Shown here one piece after another: positions 1 through 12,480 of a stretch of DNA of 64,000 nucleotides. Source of the DNA: Chloranthus sessilifolius. Taxonomy: Eukaryota; Streptophyta; Magnoliopsida; Chloranthales; Chloranthaceae. The translations under genes were made by a program, and so were the position numbers. The DNA is taken from positions 128,616,831 through 128,680,830 of the forward strand of contig CM037585.1 in assembly GCA_021018995.1 (NCBI GenBank). Reading direction: 5' to 3'. Each line of letters opens with the position of its first letter. The first letter of the stretch is position 1. The notes under the pieces were generated by a model, which saw only the letters and a program-made list of their open reading frames with translations, was not told the origin of the DNA and did not search any database.

Positions 1-1885
1 TTTATATAAGGAGTTCACATAATGCATCATGTTATTGTATCCCATACTTGCCTCTTTGGAGGGCCACATGAGCACATGCCCATTACTTCGAATTGACGGA
101 TTACCTCTCCGATGGATCAGAGCAAGAAAACCTGATGGGACCACATGCCTTCTACCTTTGGAACTGTAACTTTGTTTAGGTGTAGTTATCTATATAAAAT
201 TCAATCGTTATAGAACTCTTTTGTATTTATTACTTACTATTTTTAGCACTCACTTGAAGGAACACCTACTGACGGTTTGGGGTGTTTCCTCTGTGAAAAG
301 CCTCGTAGAAGCATTGTTGTCAGAAGAGGAAAGGACTGGCAGTTAAACTGCAGTCCAACCGTGACCATTAGATCTTGTGATCCAGTCCGGTGTTGGACAG
401 TGAAATAGGATTTGAACCTCACAGAACTGCTGGATTGGACAGTCTGATGATCAGACTATATGGATCACGTTATTCTTAGCCAAACCAGCTGGCCCGGAGA
501 TTTAATTTTCCCAAGTGAACGTCTTTCATCTGAAACACTTTTCATTTGGAAAAAATGTTTTCATGATGTATTTTATGTCAGAATATTTCTGAAAACATGG
601 GAAACTTTCGTGAGCACTAATCAATACTAATCCATTCCAACTGCTTTATTATAGGATTTTGTGGGATTAAAACGTTTAAATCCAGGGAAGTGATGGAAAA
701 ATCTGGTGATTCTTGATCCGAGCTTTTTAGTAGATTAACGCCTTTCTTGTGTTGGCCTTTACAGTTAGTGGTATGAGGTTATGAGTTTTTTTTTTGTTTT
801 TTTTTTTTCCTTTTAAAAAGCAGGAAAATTATTTTATTTATATTCTAATAAATTAAAATAAAAAAAAAGAAGGGAAATTGTTTTATTTATTTCTTAATAA
901 ATTGAAATTCTATTTTTTTTTTTGGATTTTTTGTTTTTTCAATGATTTTTTTTAATTAGAACACGCTGAAGTGCAGTCAATCCATTAAATAATTCTCGAC
1001 TATTTTTGGTGTTTTGTTGAAAAATCCTTGCTAAAGTTTCAGGCGTTTCCTTGATGAAAATCTTCGTTAAAATGAATCACATTTCATCAATTTTATATCA
1101 GAACAGATTTGAATTTGTTGTTACACTATGTTGCAAGTCTGACCCCAGCATTGTGCCAAATGTCATTAATTAGGGTAAGTCTATCCCGTCTTTGCACTGA
1201 TCATCATTGATCAAAGTAGTTCTGATAAATCATGTCACAACTTTGTTGCTGTTTACAGCTGATCCAGTTCAAGAGTTTGTTGTTTTCATCAGGGAGATTT
1301 GTAAGAGTTTGGAGTTTAGTCTTTAAGAGTTGTTTTTTCCGAAGATATAACTAGAATCTCTGCCTCCCCTTTATTTTGGTAGCAGGATTTGATATGATCT
1401 AAACACCACCATTCAATATTTTTTCCTGCATCATTTGGTACCTAGTTGGGCAAGGTCAATGTTGAAGCACTTAGACGAAGTCCTTTCCACAAATTGTGTT
1501 GTAACACTATTTGCATCATTTGGTACAGTGACGTAACCACACACTAGTAGGCTACCTCCTAAGGGCAAAACTTTTTGCACCGGAGAAATCCATTTCTCAA
1601 TTAATGAGCGTCAACCAATACCAAGGTTTAAAATTTTGCTATTGGTGACTGTAAAGGCTATCTCTTAGATATCAATATCGATAATGTGTATCGAGCATGG
1701 GTTATATGGCATGATTTTTTGTTCTTTAATCAAAAAGCTGAAAAAGGAAAGAGAAAATTATTTCTAAATATAAGAAGATGTTTTTTATATTTTTATGCAT
1801 ATAATTAGGTACTTTTTATACATAACTTAATCACTACAATGAGGTTTAATTGATAATTAAGTATTAAATATGTGAATAATTTAAT
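1..1885. other. AT-rich non-coding sequence
   Basis: I see no gene, RNA or transposon boundary here. The stretch 780-960 is T-rich with long T runs. Part of it may be upstream intron or 5' region of the gene whose last exon lies at 2996-3389, but I could not find the preceding exon with a matching donor. Confidence 0.5.
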
Positions 1886-2336
1886 AAAGGGACCAACTCT
1901 TTTGACCATCATTTAAACACCAAATAGTGTTTAAATGATCTTACGCCGTTTATTAGTTTATGATCTTGGAAATCCATACCGTCAAAGTGATATATCATCA
2001 ATTGAAGGGCTCTGGGTCCAAAATACACTTTTTGGGAGATTTGAACCATCCTATTTGTGCACTTTAATACCAACAGTTGTTCTTAATTTTGATGGCTGAT
2101 ATTAAAGTTCACCGATCGGATGGTTTACATCCACTTAGTAGCATGATCCTTTGGCTAGGACATGTCCAACGATGGATTGCCACTTGGGCAATTTAGATTG
2201 ATCAAAGATGTGTACCACATATCGCAATGATGAATCACACTTCAATGGTGTGAGATAAAAAGTGATATTTTAATGGTGTAAGATCATTTAAACACCATTT
2301 GGTGTTTAAATGCCGGTCATTAGCCATTATCCCTTT
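1886..2336. mobile_element. MITE with about 60-bp terminal inverted repeats
   Basis: The left end AAAGGGACC... and the right end ...ATCCCTTT are inverted copies over about 60 bp. The match is strongest in an inner block (left about 1910-1934, right about 2278-2312) that is itself a near-palindrome around GTGTTTAAATG. The flanks carry a 3-bp direct repeat AAT (1883-1885 and 2337-2339). The interior has no coding capacity. A 3-bp duplication fits a Harbinger/Tourist-type element, but the site is AT-rich and other boundaries are possible, so the superfamily is not assigned. Confidence 0.65.
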
Positions 2337-2995
2337 AATAAATTATGTTTACTACATAATATATATATATATATATATATAAATAAACCTTACACGCCAA
2401 TGTAAATAAAGTTATGAATTTTAAATGATTGGCATGATGAAGAATTAGTGTACGCCTAATTATGATTTTGTGATTCATAATGATATACACTTCTGTAAGT
2501 AGACAACATACATTGATATATAACAGCAATTTCAATTTTGTATACTTGTATAGACTTGTAAGTACAATGTTGGAGGATTTATAATGTACGCCAATTTTAG
2601 AATTGAGAAGAACGAAATTATCTTTTTTCTATTGTTTCTTTTAAGAAATTTTCATGGGAGGATTAGCATGTTTCCTCCATGAAAATCCTCTTTAAAAGAG
2701 ATAGATATCTAGAATCTCAATTCCTCCAAACCGCTTTTAAAGGATCGTCCTAACAGACAAATTTATGCATGTTGTGCTGACTATTGCAATTTTTGAACAC
2801 CCCACAGTAGGCGATCTTCAGAAGGTATGAAAAAACAGATCACTGTGACTTTTTGGTTATGCACCCACCCTATTTGCCCCATTGATGTAGGTGGAGGAGC
2901 ATGGCATATAATATTATTTTAACATTGGGCTATTATTTCTGTTCTGTAAATTGATTGTTTGCCTAACCACCAGCTGTTTCTATCCTTTGGTGCAG

Positions 2996-3389
2996 CTGTG
3001 GTTCTTGTGGGTATTCGTTAAATCTCAACTCCTCCAACAGAAATACATCAAAAATTGGCTCTAAATATGGAAAAGCTATAAGGAAGGGAATCATCTCATT
3101 TTACACAATCGACGAGAGCAGATTTACGCAGGTTGATGAGCTTGGATGCATACCTTATTTTGTCTCCAAAAATTTGTGGGCCTTTTTCCGGCCAAGAACC
3201 AAGCTTCTCTGCAGGAAATGTGGAAACTACATTGGCAATGCTTACGAAGAGAATGTCTCCCCTTTTGGATCTGAACAGTCAGATTCTAGCTTGGGCAATG
3301 GGATCTCTGTTTGCAGGAAATATAAAATTAAAATCCGTGCCCTACAGCCATCCTCTACAGAAGATTCAAGTATTCCTCTTGTTGTGTGA
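2996..3389 (+). CDS. Terminal exon of At4g08330-like CxxC/CxxC protein (partial)
   Basis: The exon opens after a good acceptor (TTTGGTGCAG at 2986-2995) with the codon phase split so that the last base of a Ser-type codon leads into CGSCGY. It runs 130 codons without a stop to TGA at 3387-3389. Visible motifs are CGSCG at the start, the strongly conserved block IDESRFTQVDE, and CRKCGNYIGNAYE near residue 75, which form a likely two-knuckle zinc site. The end motif is YKIKIRALQPSS. These match my knowledge of the conserved plant family typified by Arabidopsis At4g08330, annotated as a possible chloroplast protein of unknown function. The reading frame is clean and highly conserved, so the gene looks functional. 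The N-terminal exon was not found, and it may lie upstream of the window or in 1-2990. Confidence 0.8.
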
Positions 3390-4396
3390 TATATGAGCTG
3401 AATAGAAAACTCGACCTGTATAACCATTTAATGCAATCGCACAGAGTGTCACTGTACAAAGCTTCCTATCTTTGAGACTTTTGTTTGTGATATCTAAATT
3501 TTTTCTGCTGTGAGTGCTCGGTTCGGAATTAAGATTCCGTCTTGTGTGCAAATTTTCTTTTTTTCTTGGATCTCCTAGAAACTGATTGTTTGGAATTATG
3601 GAATAATAGTATCGAAGACCCGCATTCTTATGTTGTATGGTCCAACTTGATTTCTAGCAAGCAAAACATTCATCTACGCTACCTTCTACTTGGTGGAACT
3701 ATAAAAAATCATCTTCATGTGAGACTTCCCAATTCCTTTGTCAAAAGGTCTAGGTTTTTTCTTTCGTATGAGACGCAATTGTCTAGCATCGGTCAATTAC
3801 CGGTTTTCTTTGAGGAAGTTCTAGAACTTCATTTTTAGCACCATCAAACTACACTAAGAAAACGGCACAGAAAGTGCACTTGGAAATTGAAAATATGTTG
3901 TGGTCGCCTTTGCGAGTCTGATTTCTCCACTCATTTGTATTCTAGACTAAAAACTCAACTCACTCTGCAATCCTTCATAACGCTTCTAACAGCTTCACTC
4001 TGCAATCCTTTGTAAAAAAAATTTTACCAAGCTAGAAATGACATTTTGTAATTTCCTACTTTATGGAGGCCACATGTTTTGTAACAATTCGGATTTTCTT
4101 AAATTTCATTTAATGGTGTTAAACATATTTTGCACTATGCACAGTGTTAGCGTTTTACACCAGAATTTATCCTATTTTAGAAAACTCTATTTAAGTACTT
4201 AACTCCTCTTTCTTTTCTTATTCTAAACTTTTAAGAAATCTTATACGTCTCTTATTCTTCTCTTCTCTTAATAAACCCTAGTCATCATAACATTTTTTCT
4301 TTAATTCATCTCTTCTCAAAACTTTCTAATCTCTTTCTTAAAAACTTTCGTGTATTCTTTCACAAGAAATACCGTTATCTATTTCTACCATCAAGA
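3390..4396. other. 3' flank of the At4g08330-like gene; no gene recognised
   Basis: The first few hundred bases are probably 3' UTR. A 98-codon open frame at 3542-3838 has no recognisable motif and skewed composition, and I do not call it a gene. The segment 4150-4390 is pyrimidine-rich. Confidence 0.45.
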
Positions 4397-5470
4397 CACT
4401 ACAAAATTTTTGACTTTTCTCGGCAAGCATTTTCCGGCTACTTAATAAAGACGCCTGCATAAGCCAAATTTCACGGGCATTTCGAAATCCCAATCACACG
4501 CCTATCGAAATTGCAAAAGGGCGCTAGCTATTTTTTTCATTATAAAACCCATTTTTTTCCTTCTTAGCTAAACCTTTCTTCACAATGCTTCGGCTCCATC
4601 TCTCCGGCACAGTATAAACCCCAAATGCTTAACGTTTCGAACTTCTCTGTGGTTGATTGAAGCAATAAGGGCAACATCTTCTTCTCTCTATAGATTATCA
4701 AACAATCCAATCCCTCCACTTGTTTGCTAGGGCAACACACATTTCTTTTTCCAATCTTCTTGCAAATCGCTAGGGCAACACACATTTCTTTTTCCAATCT
4801 TCTTGCAAATCGCTAGGACAGTGATTAGGTTAACCTAATTAATCAAAGAGCGAAGGAGAAAACTCACATTCGAGGTAATGAGTTTGTGTTCTTGAGTTAG
4901 GGTTTTGATTTTAATCTTTTAATTCGTTGATTTGTTGTTTTAAATCTAATGTGATACAAATTAGTCGCTTGTAAAATCTGCTCCTAAATCTACTGTGCAT
5001 GCATTTTGGTACAACCATTTCTAATTATCAGAGGAGTTTTCTGAAAAAGGCTTGTAAAAGCAAGTTTTATAGGTTTTGTTTGGTTGGTAACGGTTCATGG
5101 AGATGTTTTAACCTTCTAGTTATGATTTTGTTTGGTTGACAATGTTTTTATGCTTCTCATCATCCTTGCTTTTGTGAGTTTCATGGATCAGTTTCGTGGG
5201 AGTTGAGAAATTTTGATGGGTTTTGGCTTAATGGATGTTCTAATTTTTGTTCTGATTGGTGTTCTCATGTGTTTGTTAGGTTTTTCATTGATGAAGAATA
5301 GTTTCAAACATGATGGTTATGAAGGATTTTTAGGTGTGATTGCAGTATTTGTTGTGTGGTTTTTGTTAGATTAAAGCTGGCTGATTGCAGTGTCTCTGGT
5401 GTGTATTTACATTGCACACTAATTGCTCGCAAAAATGCCCAACTCAAACTTGTAAAATCATAAGTCTTTT
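4397..5470 (+). other. CACTA-like terminus followed by a 5'-leader-like sequence
   Basis: CACTACAAAA at 4397 followed by TTTTTGACTTTTCTCGGC resembles the conserved end of plant CACTA (En/Spm) transposons. No matching right end was found. Bases 4560-4875 look like a plant 5' leader ending in a possible donor (CATTCGAG/GTAATGAG at about 4876), followed by T-rich intron-like sequence to about 5.5 kb. This could be a captured gene fragment, but no coding exon was identified. Confidence 0.3.
4726..4811. repeat. Two perfect 43-bp tandem copies
   Basis: The unit starting GCTAGGGCAACACACATTTC occupies 4726-4768 and 4769-4811 without a mismatch, and a partial third copy (GCTAGGACA) follows. Perfect identity indicates a recent duplication. 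Confidence 0.95.
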
Positions 5471-5859
5471 GTTAATTATTTTCTCTTGTTTATGGTTGAT
5501 TCATTATATTTTGTTGAGTCCATTGTAGACGGGTGTTCAATCAATTGTTAAGACCATTGGATGCAAGGGAATCTTGACTTTTATGTTTATTGGTTTGCGT
5601 TCACTTTTCGACCGGTGCATCCAAAAATTGGTTGAATAATATTTAGAGCTCAAGTAGTCGGGTTCGTTTTCGCTGACCGCAGTTATATGGTAACCCTAAC
5701 TCCAAAAACTTTAGTTTGGATTGGTGGAATGCTGATTCTAGAGGCTCTTGCAACGAAACGAATGAAGGTTGGTTAAGGACTGCAATGCTTCTAAAACAGT
5801 ACGACACAAAGGCAAAAGACGTCAACAAGTTGGGTGGACTTGATATTTTTTAAGCACAT

Positions 5860-6130
5860 AAACTTGACTTATCGGGTCGGGTCGGGCATGAGACAACCGA
5901 CCTAAGTAGGGTCGACCAAAAAGTCTTTTTGCGTCTGGTCGGGCATGAGACATCCGACCCGGGTTGGGTAGGGTCGGCCAAAAAGTCCTGTCAGTTCCTG
6001 TCAAACCAACCCGGCCCGATGTTTATGGAAAAAAGTTTAGAAATAGGGTTTTTATCGGGTTTTCAGGTCGGGTCGGTTTGAGTGCACTATCGGGTTAGGT
6101 CGGGTGCACCATAGGGTCAGACATTAGTGA
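5860..6130. repeat. GGGTCGGG-rich degenerate repeat
   Basis: GGGTCGGGTCGGG words and their complements (GACCCG, CCGACC) recur on both strands, with blocks such as GGTCGGGCATGAGACA repeated at about 5880 and 5937. A related repeat lies at 57.9-58.4 kb. The strand-symmetric composition suggests a small foldback transposon, but I could not fix the ends. Confidence 0.5.
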
Positions 6131-6374
6131 TTTTGTTATTGGGCAACCTAGCACTACCCTCTCACCGTGATTGATGTTTCAATGTACTGCTCTCAAACAA
6201 ATCCAAAAGAAGCTCTATCAACTTCTCTAATGGCATGGCAGGGTTTTTACTATAATACATGAATCCTGAAAAAATCTTTCAAAATTTACAAACTATATTT
6301 AAACAATAATTAATATCTACTTGAAGTATATTATATGAATTCTCACAAATCTTTTAATTCTCAAGTCACATTTA

Positions 6375-6700
6375 AGAAATTGGTTCAATCTTCGGTTCAG
6401 TTCTAGCTGAACTGAAAATTTCGGTTTTCGGTTCGGTTCATCCTAGGCCGAAACCGAACTAAAATGAATCAGTTCGGTTTTTTTCAAATTCCAAAACTGA
6501 AATCAGTTCGGTTTCAAAAAAAAATTTAAAACAATATTTTATTCATTCTTTATATTATTCTGAAATTTTCACATTTTTCTTTGGTTTTCTAATCCTAACT
6601 AATTGGTTTTCGCCACCCAAAATCGAAATCGAACCAACTAAGAATCGGTTCTAATCAGTTCAGTTTTGATCCGGTTTTGGTTAATTTCAGTTTTTTGTTT
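6375..6700. repeat. CGGTTC/GAACCG-rich degenerate foldback repeat
   Basis: TTCGGTTCGGTT and complementary CCGAAACCGAAC words alternate, similar in style to the hAT-like MITE at 11360-11587. No target duplication was found. The remainder of 6131-6374 shows nothing recognisable. Confidence 0.45.
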
Positions 6701-7149
6701 CAAACTCGCGTACTTAGCTACTTGAAGAGAATTGAGAATCATGGCTCTTAGTTACTGATATTTAGATCAAGGAAGAAGGAGAAATCTTGGACGAGCTATC
6801 GCATTAGATGTCAATCTCTTCTAACCTAATCATCGTAGATTTACCGCTTACGCTTCAACAGGTGAGTACTATCAATCCCCTCTGTACTTTTCAAATTCCG
6901 TAGCGTAGGGTGCGTTCGATTGCGCATCGACGGGCTAAATAAAACGAACCTGTATATTTCTTTTTATATAAATATTGCTATAAACAGAAGAATATAGCTA
7001 ATCCTAACTATAATTTTATTCTATTTATTTTCGTATTATTTTTTTGTCTTATTTTGAATCAATACGATTGATACGATAATGAACCCATAAGACTTAGTAT
7101 AGAATACATTGATTGATATAGGATTCGATGTCACATTTTAAAGTGTTTA

Positions 7150-8801
7150 ATACATAAAAATATATGCTAAAATGTATTGGGAGTACACCATCATAAGCTT
7201 TCGAGTCCGAAATCGCGACCACGAACTTAAACTCACGGTCATGAACCCGAACTCGCAACCACGAACTCGAACTCGCAACCATCAAGGTATTAGACTCGGT
7301 ATTTTGGTTATAACTTTTTACTCCGACCTTGGATTGACGTGATTCTTACGACATTGGAAAAAATACAATAAGCTTTATAATTGTGTAAAAGTCATTTCAC
7401 GAATTCGATATTTTAGAGGTCAAAATAGAGCGGTAAGTCGAGATCAATTCTAAATAACTCAAGACTGCACGAATTTAATGTTATTTTTTTATTTTCATGA
7501 CCAAAATTTCTGTGTATATTATATCTTACTTAAGGTCTTTCAATCGATGGTCATGATAAATCTCAACTTAAAAATTATAAATATCATTTAATTTAATTAT
7601 CCAATTATAATATATATATATATATATATTAATTTTATCGCTCAACGTGATTTCCGCGATAACATGAAAATTTAGAAACTCAATGCTCTCATGAAATCGA
7701 ATTCTAGCATTTACGTTCTCGATTTCATGCACTCTGATAACTAATTATATTGACATGCTATATATATATATATATCAACATAATATAATCGTGAAATTAA
7801 ATCATTCTAATTAAATAATGTTATGTGTTCATCTTGATTATATAGTACGAGTTAAGACTAAGTTAAATTATGTACGTGAGTGTATGAGAGCATATCTACG
7901 CTTAAGCGTGGTATTTCGCTGAGATGATATCGAAGCGAGGATCACACCGTATTTGCATGCCTCATTAGTCATGGTGGTAAGAGACATCATGACGAGTGTG
8001 GTGAGTACGAATTCAGTATAACTTCATACACGGTATCATATGCGGAGATCTTATCACTCCTGAGTTTGAAATATAATAGATTAAGTTAAGGAGTATGATA
8101 TGACATTCAACTTTTAGGCGTTAGTTATGATAGAGTTCCTTTTATGATCACGTGAAACTCGAAACGTAAGCATTCATGCACTGATGCAACACCTCTATGA
8201 TAGTATGAACTGTCATACAAAGTACATTTAGGTTACTATGAAATTCGTCTATTGAAAAGCGTGATTAGTGAAACTTATTGTACTATGACTCACTATAGAT
8301 TTAGGTTGTAAGAGTATGTTAAGATATGAGTATGCAAGATAAAATAAGATAAGATAAGATACGAGTATGATAATAAGACATCGCTGTGTAGATCAGTATA
8401 AGACTAAGAACTTAAGTATGTACTTGTTATTTCTTATATAGCCACCGTAAGGGCCACAACGTCTTACAGCCAAAACGAGTCTCTGGAAAGACAATATGAG
8501 TATGTTATGAGTTATGTTTGGCCAAGCCTCCTTATAGATTGAATGAGATGTATGAGTATGTTATGGAGGGCGTTATATTATAGTGGTAAACTATTATGGT
8601 GTCCCTCACATGATAGGCTTGAGTAGCCATTCTGACACAGATTGTATTAGGATTTATGAGTATGTAAGTACGCCTATGCGATATACAGACATATGTGACG
8701 ATAAAAATAAGACATGTTATGTTATGAGGTATAGTGAGGTATGTTAGGACTAGACTATGTCTAACTCATGGTTCTACATTTATGATATGATACGAACTCT
8801 A

Positions 8802-8847
<46 letters not shown>

Positions 8848-9457
8848 GTATTATTTATTCTATCATATTATACTCTCATACTATTATTATAACTCACTAG
8901 ATGCACCCACAATGCACCTGAGTAGTGTGGGGTAGATTGGTGGTGTATCCACTGAGTTACGCGTTGTTTAGCAACTCAACCATCGTGACATTCGTTTATT
9001 TCAGGTGATGATATTGACGGAGTGGACATTGGCTATTCTGATTCTAGTAGCGCTGACTTCGTTGACCCGACAGACATAGAGTACCAGGAGCCTTGGAAAG
9101 GCGACGCCGCTGCGTACCAGGAGGACCTTGGTGCTGATTTTGACCCGATTGAAACTGTTAATAGTAATAGATTCGGTATAAAGTTTCGTTTTACACTATT
9201 ATTATTGACTCATAGTCTCGGATATTGGATTTGTTTCCGACTCTTCTTTGATTATGAGATATTACTTGGATTTTTTTATCGCAATTATATCTTATTTATA
9301 ACTGCCTTTATTTCATTCTTTTATTATTGGATTCACGAATTTGTAGAACTATATTACATGAGAACTCTGATTATGGATATGTCCGCTCAACGTATCTGAG
9401 ATGTGTGTAGGTCATAACTCAATTTTAGACCCTTGGAATGGGATAGAATTTCGGGTC
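7150..9457 (+). mobile_element. Degraded solo LTR, probably Ty3/gypsy
   Basis: There is no coding pattern. The block at 8440-8640 (repeated runs of GAGTATGTTATG, GCCACAACGTC) and the 3' part with TTTCAGGTGATG...GGAGTGGAC at about 9000 resemble the long LTRs of plant chromoviruses. The 125-codon frame at 9022-9399 is part of this LTR-like sequence and is not called as a gene. The region contains TA microsatellites (7609-7630, 7761-7774, 8805-8843) and a short degenerate repeat of GAACTCGCAACCAC at 7200-7280. The boundaries are estimates, and no internal retroelement domain or duplication was seen. Confidence 0.4.
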
Positions 9458-9496
9458 ATAATAAAACCAGGTAGTTCATTCATGTAAAAGTCAAAT

Positions 9497-9499
<3 letters not shown>

Positions 9500-9554
<55 letters not shown>
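9500..9554. repeat. (TA)n microsatellite
   Basis: About 27 uninterrupted TA units sit directly against the left arm of the foldback element at 9557. Confidence 0.95.
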
Positions 9555-9556
<2 letters not shown>

Positions 9557-10990
9557 CTTTTTACAAAACAGCGTCCTGTGCCATTTTTTATCACCAAAAA
9601 ATTAAATGCCATTTTTTCTTCTGAAATAGAGACTCAAGTACAATTAGTTTAAGAAGCAATACTAATTTACAATTCCATTTTTGTCTTTTTGACACTATTG
9701 ACCAAACCGTTCCATATTATTTTCTAATAAAAAAACTACTTTTTTTCACAATCTCTCCCGTCGGTCCACTCCTTCATGTGGTAGCTGAGTATATGTTTGA
9801 GTGCCACATAGCACTAGTACTCAACCCATACCTACCGGATAAGGTAAACTGGGTAACTTACCTAGTTGATGGGAGCATAACTAGTTAAAGAATAATGTGA
9901 CCTACTCTACGAATTTCATGACAATAAGCCAAAAAATTTTACTTTTTCCTATATTTTTCTTGATTTTAAAAAGTTTTGCATGGTGGATCCATGCGTTCAA
10001 AGCAGTGTGGCGCAACAGCTTGCCTAAGGATGAAATATCAATCATATAAAATGTGGTCAAAGGTCCTAAAATTCAATGCTCCAAATTAGCTAGGCCGTAG
10101 TAAGATTTGACCAGGGTTTTGAAGGACAAAATAGTTCCCAAGGTGTTGTTCCATATGCCCCTTCCCCTTTTCATTAATACCCATTCATAATTGTTCTTTT
10201 ATTTTATCTTTTTCCCAAAATTTTTACCAAAATTTGGGGATTGTTTCCAGCTGATTTATTCGTAAACGCCAAATTAATGACAACTATGTGCGTGTTTGAA
10301 TGTTGGTAAACTAGAGACGGTTAAGCCACTGGTCCGAATATGTTATCTGTGCAACCAGTGTTAACCTTAGGGAAGAGGGTAAAAGGCCATATAGACGCTG
10401 ATCTTAGAGACACTCACTCTTACCTGAAGTGGGTGCGGGTGGCTCAAAGATGAGTACTGTACTCAGGTCTTGGGAGGGCACTGTGCATCTGGGCAAACCA
10501 TTTCAAAAGATTACTAAAAGAAATTTTGAAAACAAGAAAGGTTGAAGGTTATAACTCAAGAAATCTAAACATAGATCCGCTCTTCACCATCATACATGAT
10601 GAAACCACCAGATAGTTCGTTCATGTAAAAGTCAAATGATATATATATATATATATATAAGTACGAAAACACGCCCCATTTATATTTTTATTATAAAAAA
10701 GGACGATATTTCTTTTAATTATGAAAATGTGCCCCATACGGGTCAGTACGGGCCCGTATTCAGATGCGTTTTCCATGCACATGTCAAATGTCTAATATAA
10801 AAAAAATCAAAAAAAAGAAATTTATTGGCAAGGGCAACATTGTAATTATTCACTAAAATTGATCAGTGCCTTATGTGGGTTGATATATATGTCTTACCCG
10901 TTTCAAGTACGTGAGGCACTATTTCGAAAGAAAAAATGGTATTTGATTTTTTGGTGATAAAAAATGGCACAGGGCGTCGTTTTGTAAAAG
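9557..10990. mobile_element. Non-autonomous transposon with about 85-bp terminal inverted repeats
   Basis: The left arm (9557-9644, CTTTTTACAAAACAGCG...) is the inverse of 10903-10990 (...CGTCGTTTTGTAAAAG) with only a few differences, including the shared core TGTGCCATTTTTTATCACCA. The interior, about 1.26 kb, shows no transposase. Long arms and size fit a Mutator-like non-autonomous element, but no 9-bp duplication was found because the left flank is a TA microsatellite. A second copy of the outside flank GTTCATTCATGTAAAAGTC plus TA repeat lies inside at about 10615-10660, so another insertion is probably nested here. Confidence 0.7.
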
Positions 10991-11019
10991 GTTTTGTAAG
11001 AGAAAAGTACAAAAACGTG

Positions 11020-11793
11020 CCATATTTATATTGTTATGTGTGGCGTCGATGCAGAAATCATCGATCACTTGCTGATTCATTGCTCCATGGCATCTGAAAT
11101 TTGGGGGTTATTTCGTCGCAAATGGTGAATCATTGGGTGTATGCCACGAGCTTGTGGATACGTGTTAGCTGCATTATGCAATGGGGCATGCCTTAAGAAA
11201 GCACCCTTTATGTCTACTCTTCCGTAGCTCTCTTTTGGGTGGTATGGAAATAGAGAAATGCTAGTGTTTGAGGGGTTCCCATCACTCCACTATGGCCATT
11301 ATATCCAATGTCTCTAGGGATATTCATTTATGTGGGAAATCATGGGGGATATATGCAGCCAAGGATCAAAATTTTGGCCGAAATGACCGAAATTTCAGTC
11401 CAAATTATCGGTTTCGGTCCTCACCGAAACTATAATTTGAACCGAAATTTCAATCGTATTTTGTATGGGACTCAAATTTTCAATCAAAATTTTGGCTAAA
11501 TTATCGGTTTTCGGCCGAAATTTCAGTCCAAATTTTCGGATTCGGTCATGCCCGAAACTGAAATTTTACCCGATGTTCTGATCCTTGTATGCAGCTGATG
11601 ATGATCCTTCTTGATTAGAAGATGGGTGGGATTCCCCTAGCCTTGGTGGGGAGTCATGTGTTTCTTGTCTTGTTTGTTGCCCCTTTTGAGTTTTTTTTTT
11701 GTTATTGCGTTCATTCAAGCTTCTTGCTCGTCTTTGCTCGCGGTTGTATTTGCATTGCTTTAATGAAAATATTACCTTGCAGATAAAAAAAAA
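11020..11793 (+). pseudogene. 3' tail of a non-LTR (LINE) retrotransposon
   Basis: The frame from 11039 reads CGVDAEIIDHLLIHC and continues SMASEIWGLF. This is the zinc-binding zf-RVT domain found at the C-terminus of plant LINE reverse transcriptase proteins. Stops follow within 30 codons. The sequence ends in a 3' region and a short A tail at 11785-11793, as expected for a 5'-truncated LINE. A 228-bp MITE interrupts it at 11360-11587. Plus orientation follows from the coding strand and the A tail. Confidence 0.7.
11360..11587. mobile_element. hAT-like MITE with 8-bp target duplication
   Basis: The termini are CAAGGATCA...TGATCCTTG (9-bp perfect inverted repeats), flanked by a perfect 8-bp direct repeat TATGCAGC at 11352-11359 and 11588-11595. 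An 8-bp duplication is the hallmark of hAT elements. The interior is a series of CCGAAA/TTTCGG words on both strands. It is inserted in the LINE 3' tail. Confidence 0.9.
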
Positions 11794-12161
11794 TATATGG
11801 GGAGAGAGACGGATTAGAAGAAGAAAAAAGGGGGAAGCTCCTTTTGAATCATGAAAACACCCCTAAAAAGAGCATAAAAAATATGCTCCTTTTAAAATGA
11901 TTGTTTTTCCTATTTTAAAGAGCAACCACCCTTTTATCTTGTTCCAATCTTTTTCTCTCTCCCCACATTTCTTTGTAATAACAATGTGCAATTGCTTTTC
12001 TTTTCTACTCTCCCCAAGAGCAATGCGAGACAAAACCTAATGGACTATCTAAGAATCTCATTTTTAAGCTATGTGGCATATTTTTTGAGCAATCCAAGCA
12101 TGTCGTCAAAGTGGTAGCTTATATATTGAGCTCAAGGGCAGCGTAATCTGAAGTGATTGAT
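11794..12161. other. No gene recognised
   Basis: AT-rich sequence with purine runs (AGAAGAAGAAAAAAGGGG at about 11816). Nothing supports a gene. Confidence 0.4.
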
Positions 12162-12480
12162 CGAATGTATCAAGTATAGGCCAATACCAATACGTATCGC
12201 AGATTGATATTTTGGCCAACGGGTATCGATACCACCCCGATACCAGTATCGAGGTGGTATCGGCCGATACTACTTGGGTATAGGCCAATACCACTGATAC
12301 CTATCAAATTTGAAATTTCTTATATATATAAACCATCTAATAGTTTAAATGTAGATCTTTTATGATACTTTTTCGACTTTATGTCTGTAACATTCTTCAA
12401 ATTTTTTGAAAAAAAAATAAAAATTCATTAGACGGATACGTATCGGTCCTCCAAGAATCGATACCTAATTTGATACCTTG
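12162..12480. mobile_element. hAT-like MITE (degenerate) rich in GGTATCGG/CCGATACC
   Basis: The right end TTTGATACCTTG matches the inverse of the imperfect left end CGAATGTATCAAG, and its interior alternates CGATACC and GGTATCG. The candidate 8-bp duplications TGATTGAT (12154-12161) and GTTTTGAT (12481-12488) agree at only 5 of 8 positions, so the boundaries are provisional. It belongs to the same family as the next entry. Confidence 0.5.

Noticed and set aside
2335-2535. 66-codon minus frame
   Set aside because: Translation of TA-rich sequence overlapping a MITE end.
3542-3838. 98-codon plus-strand gene
   Set aside because: No motif, poor start context and location in the probable 3' UTR flank.
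9022-9399. 125-codon ORF as a gene
   Set aside because: It lies in LTR-like sequence, its first part resembles LTR text and the second half is hydrophobic AT-rich translation.
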